The notes under the pieces were generated by a model. That model saw only the letters and a program-made list of their open reading frames with translations. It did no database searches and was not told the origin of the DNA. Positions 62,990 through 64,000 of a stretch of DNA of 64,000 nt are shown here, one piece after another (position 1 is the stretch's first letter; each line of letters begins with the position of its first letter). Origin of the DNA: Prorocentrum cordatum (Eukaryota; Sar; Dinophyceae; Prorocentrales; Prorocentraceae); assembly GCA_963575745.1 (NCBI GenBank), contig CAUYUJ010001447.1:159458-223457 (forward strand). Direction: 5' to 3'. The position numbers and the translations under genes are program-made.

Positions 62990-63430
62990 GCTAGCGTGGG
63001 TTTGTCAGCAGGTCCTTACTGATGTTATCCCGAGTGCGATCAAGTCGATGCGTACTGCCTGGAGAACCACTCGTAGGTACCAGCAGGGGCCCTCGAGGTG
63101 CGCTTGCGGATGAGCGAACATGGGAGGAGATGACATTATGCACTATTCGAGGTGACCGCTAGTTGAACCATCTCTTTTTAGATTGCTTCCGAGGCCGTCG
63201 CCTGATTTTCTGTAATCCCAGAGGGCCCGAGAACCTTGATCACCAGTTCTGGTTCCTCGAGATCTGGAATCCCTGGTGCCATCTTCCGTCTACAGATCAA
63301 CGCGTTCAACAGAGCGTGGATTTCCCAGCAGTGGCTTGGCGTCGAGGAGCTGCTGGAGGCCCGCGTAAAAAAGTCCCGGCCGCCAGGCACGCGGGCTTGC
63401 GCCGCGTGCTTCGGGGAGGCCCCAGCCACG
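62990..63430 (+). pseudogene. LINE-2 C-terminal Cys/His fragment
   Basis: One frame shows SRCACG, a stop, then GDDIMHYSR, the remains of a C-x-C-G ... H-Y-x-x-C knuckle like the one after the reverse transcriptase in related elements. RLQINAFNRAW in another frame (about 63,290-63,325) continues the C-terminus. Confidence 0.45.
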
Positions 63431-63524
63431 AGGGAGGACGGCGGATGACATTGCCCTCCTCTCGCCCCGTGTTCCTGGCCGCCACCTCGCTCCGTTGTGG
63501 CGCAGTCCAATTCGTTTCCCTCTC

Positions 63525-63529
63525 CTCGG

Positions 63530-63561
<32 letters not shown>

Positions 63562-63655
63562 GTCGACCTCCTCCTCCTCCTCCTCCTCCTCCTCCTCCTC
63601 TTCCTCCTCCTCCTCCTCCTCCTCCTCCTCCTCCTCCTCCTCCTCCTCCTCCTGT
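63525..63655. repeat. GTC and TCC trinucleotide tract
   Basis: (GTC)n at about 63,528-63,565 is followed by (TCC)n to about 63,653. Not coding. Confidence 0.9.
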
Positions 63656-63849
63656 TCGTCCCCCCTTTACCGGGTGCCAGAGGCGCCGCCAGATCCCCAA
63701 CGACTCCCCCTGCAACCCCGAACTGGGCCTTAGCCCCACGCGGAGGCCCACCCCCCCTCCGCCCGCACATCCCCGAGAGGCGCCCGCGACAGAGCGCGCC
63801 GCGGGGATCCGCATGGTGGAGCTCGTGAAGGACGCCCCCCACCGCAGGT

Positions 63850-64000
63850 GCAGGAGGTGGAGGAGGAGGAACAGGCGGAACAGGAGGAACAGGAGGAGGA
63901 GGAGTAGGAGGAGGAGGAGGAACAGGAGGAGGAGGAGGAGGAGGAGGAGGAGAGTCGGAGGAGGAGGAGGAGGAGGATGAAACAGGAGGAGGAGGAGGAG
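63850..64000. repeat. GGA/ACA purine-rich microsatellite at window end
   Basis: GGAGGA and GGAACA triplets run to the end of the window. No gene. Confidence 0.85.

Larger units (their letters stand above)
58603..63430 (+). mobile_element. LINE-2: decayed non-LTR retrotransposon of a second lineage
   Basis: In order: spliced-leader relict, ORF1 with an RRM-like region, endonuclease fragments, reverse transcriptase motifs 1, A, B and C, a thumb region, and a C-terminal Cys/His fragment. Homology hops between all three frames, with in-frame stops and microsatellite insertions (G-rich at 61,370-61,440, GA-rich at 62,375-62,425). No RNase H was seen. The C motif reads FADG. It is an old, inactive copy. 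The 3' end is set approximately where recognisable sequence gives way to TCG/TCC triplets. Confidence 0.75.

Overview
The window is nuclear DNA of a dinoflagellate; the genus cannot be settled from the sequence alone. The evidence is decayed copies of the dinoflagellate spliced leader (DinoSL) at the 5' ends of five or six transcription units, sparse genes all on one strand, a probable GC-AG intron, and a GC-rich landscape dominated by trinucleotide microsatellites, minisatellites and small transposons. Nothing prokaryotic was seen. Most long open frames are accidental: 20-bp, 77-bp, 91-bp and trinucleotide tandem repeats that lack stop codons stay open in several frames on both strands.

Layout. 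0.56-7.3 kb: a 5'-complete but frameshifted LINE (LINE-1: ORF1, apurinic endonuclease, YIDD reverse transcriptase, RNase H, 3' hairpin) with a DinoSL relict at its 5' end. 7.3-16 kb: microsatellites, dispersed repeats and several small inverted-repeat transposons, one nested inside another, plus three weak candidate exons. 16-24.3 kb: an array of 91-bp repeats inside a conserved cassette, then 42-bp, 75-bp and 129-bp repeats and a (GAT)n block of about 1 kb. 24.5-25.66 kb and 37.66-42.4 kb: a 20-bp satellite (core GAGCACGGCAGACC).

25,666-37,654: the main discovery, a DNA transposon of about 12 kb. It has imperfect terminal inverted repeats of about 41 bp (tips CTTGGATGCCCGCG) and a TA target duplication, and it interrupts the satellite. 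The uninterrupted satellite survives at 40.82-41.97 kb, so the pre-insertion site can be read at 41,574. The element carries four plus-strand genes: an uncharacterised protein of about 741 aa (two exons), a 232-aa protein, a protein of about 534 aa with a Lys/Ala-rich tail (two exons), and a 673-aa protein whose D, CxxC, DxxH and E residues suggest a DDE transposase of the CACTA/Mirage/Chapaev kind. DinoSL relicts lie just upstream of at least two of the genes, probably of a third, and doubtfully of a fourth. Two further insertions (37.70-38.41 kb and 38.70-39.18 kb) hit the same array.

42-47.3 kb: a macro-repeat of about 1.55-2.0 kb in roughly three copies, each with an (ATC)n core. 47.4-51.5 kb: degenerate minisatellite and microsatellite DNA. 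51.5-53.7 kb: a foldback element followed by a second copy of the minisatellite cassette, here with 77-bp units. 54.3-55.7 kb: trinucleotide blocks that change strand. 56-58.3 kb: dispersed repeats. 58.6-63.4 kb: a second, heavily decayed LINE (LINE-2) of a different lineage, also starting with a DinoSL relict and with a mutated catalytic motif (FADG). Taken together, trans-spliced mRNAs (LINE and cellular) appear to have been re-inserted into the genome, and cut-and-paste elements have then layered onto the arrays.
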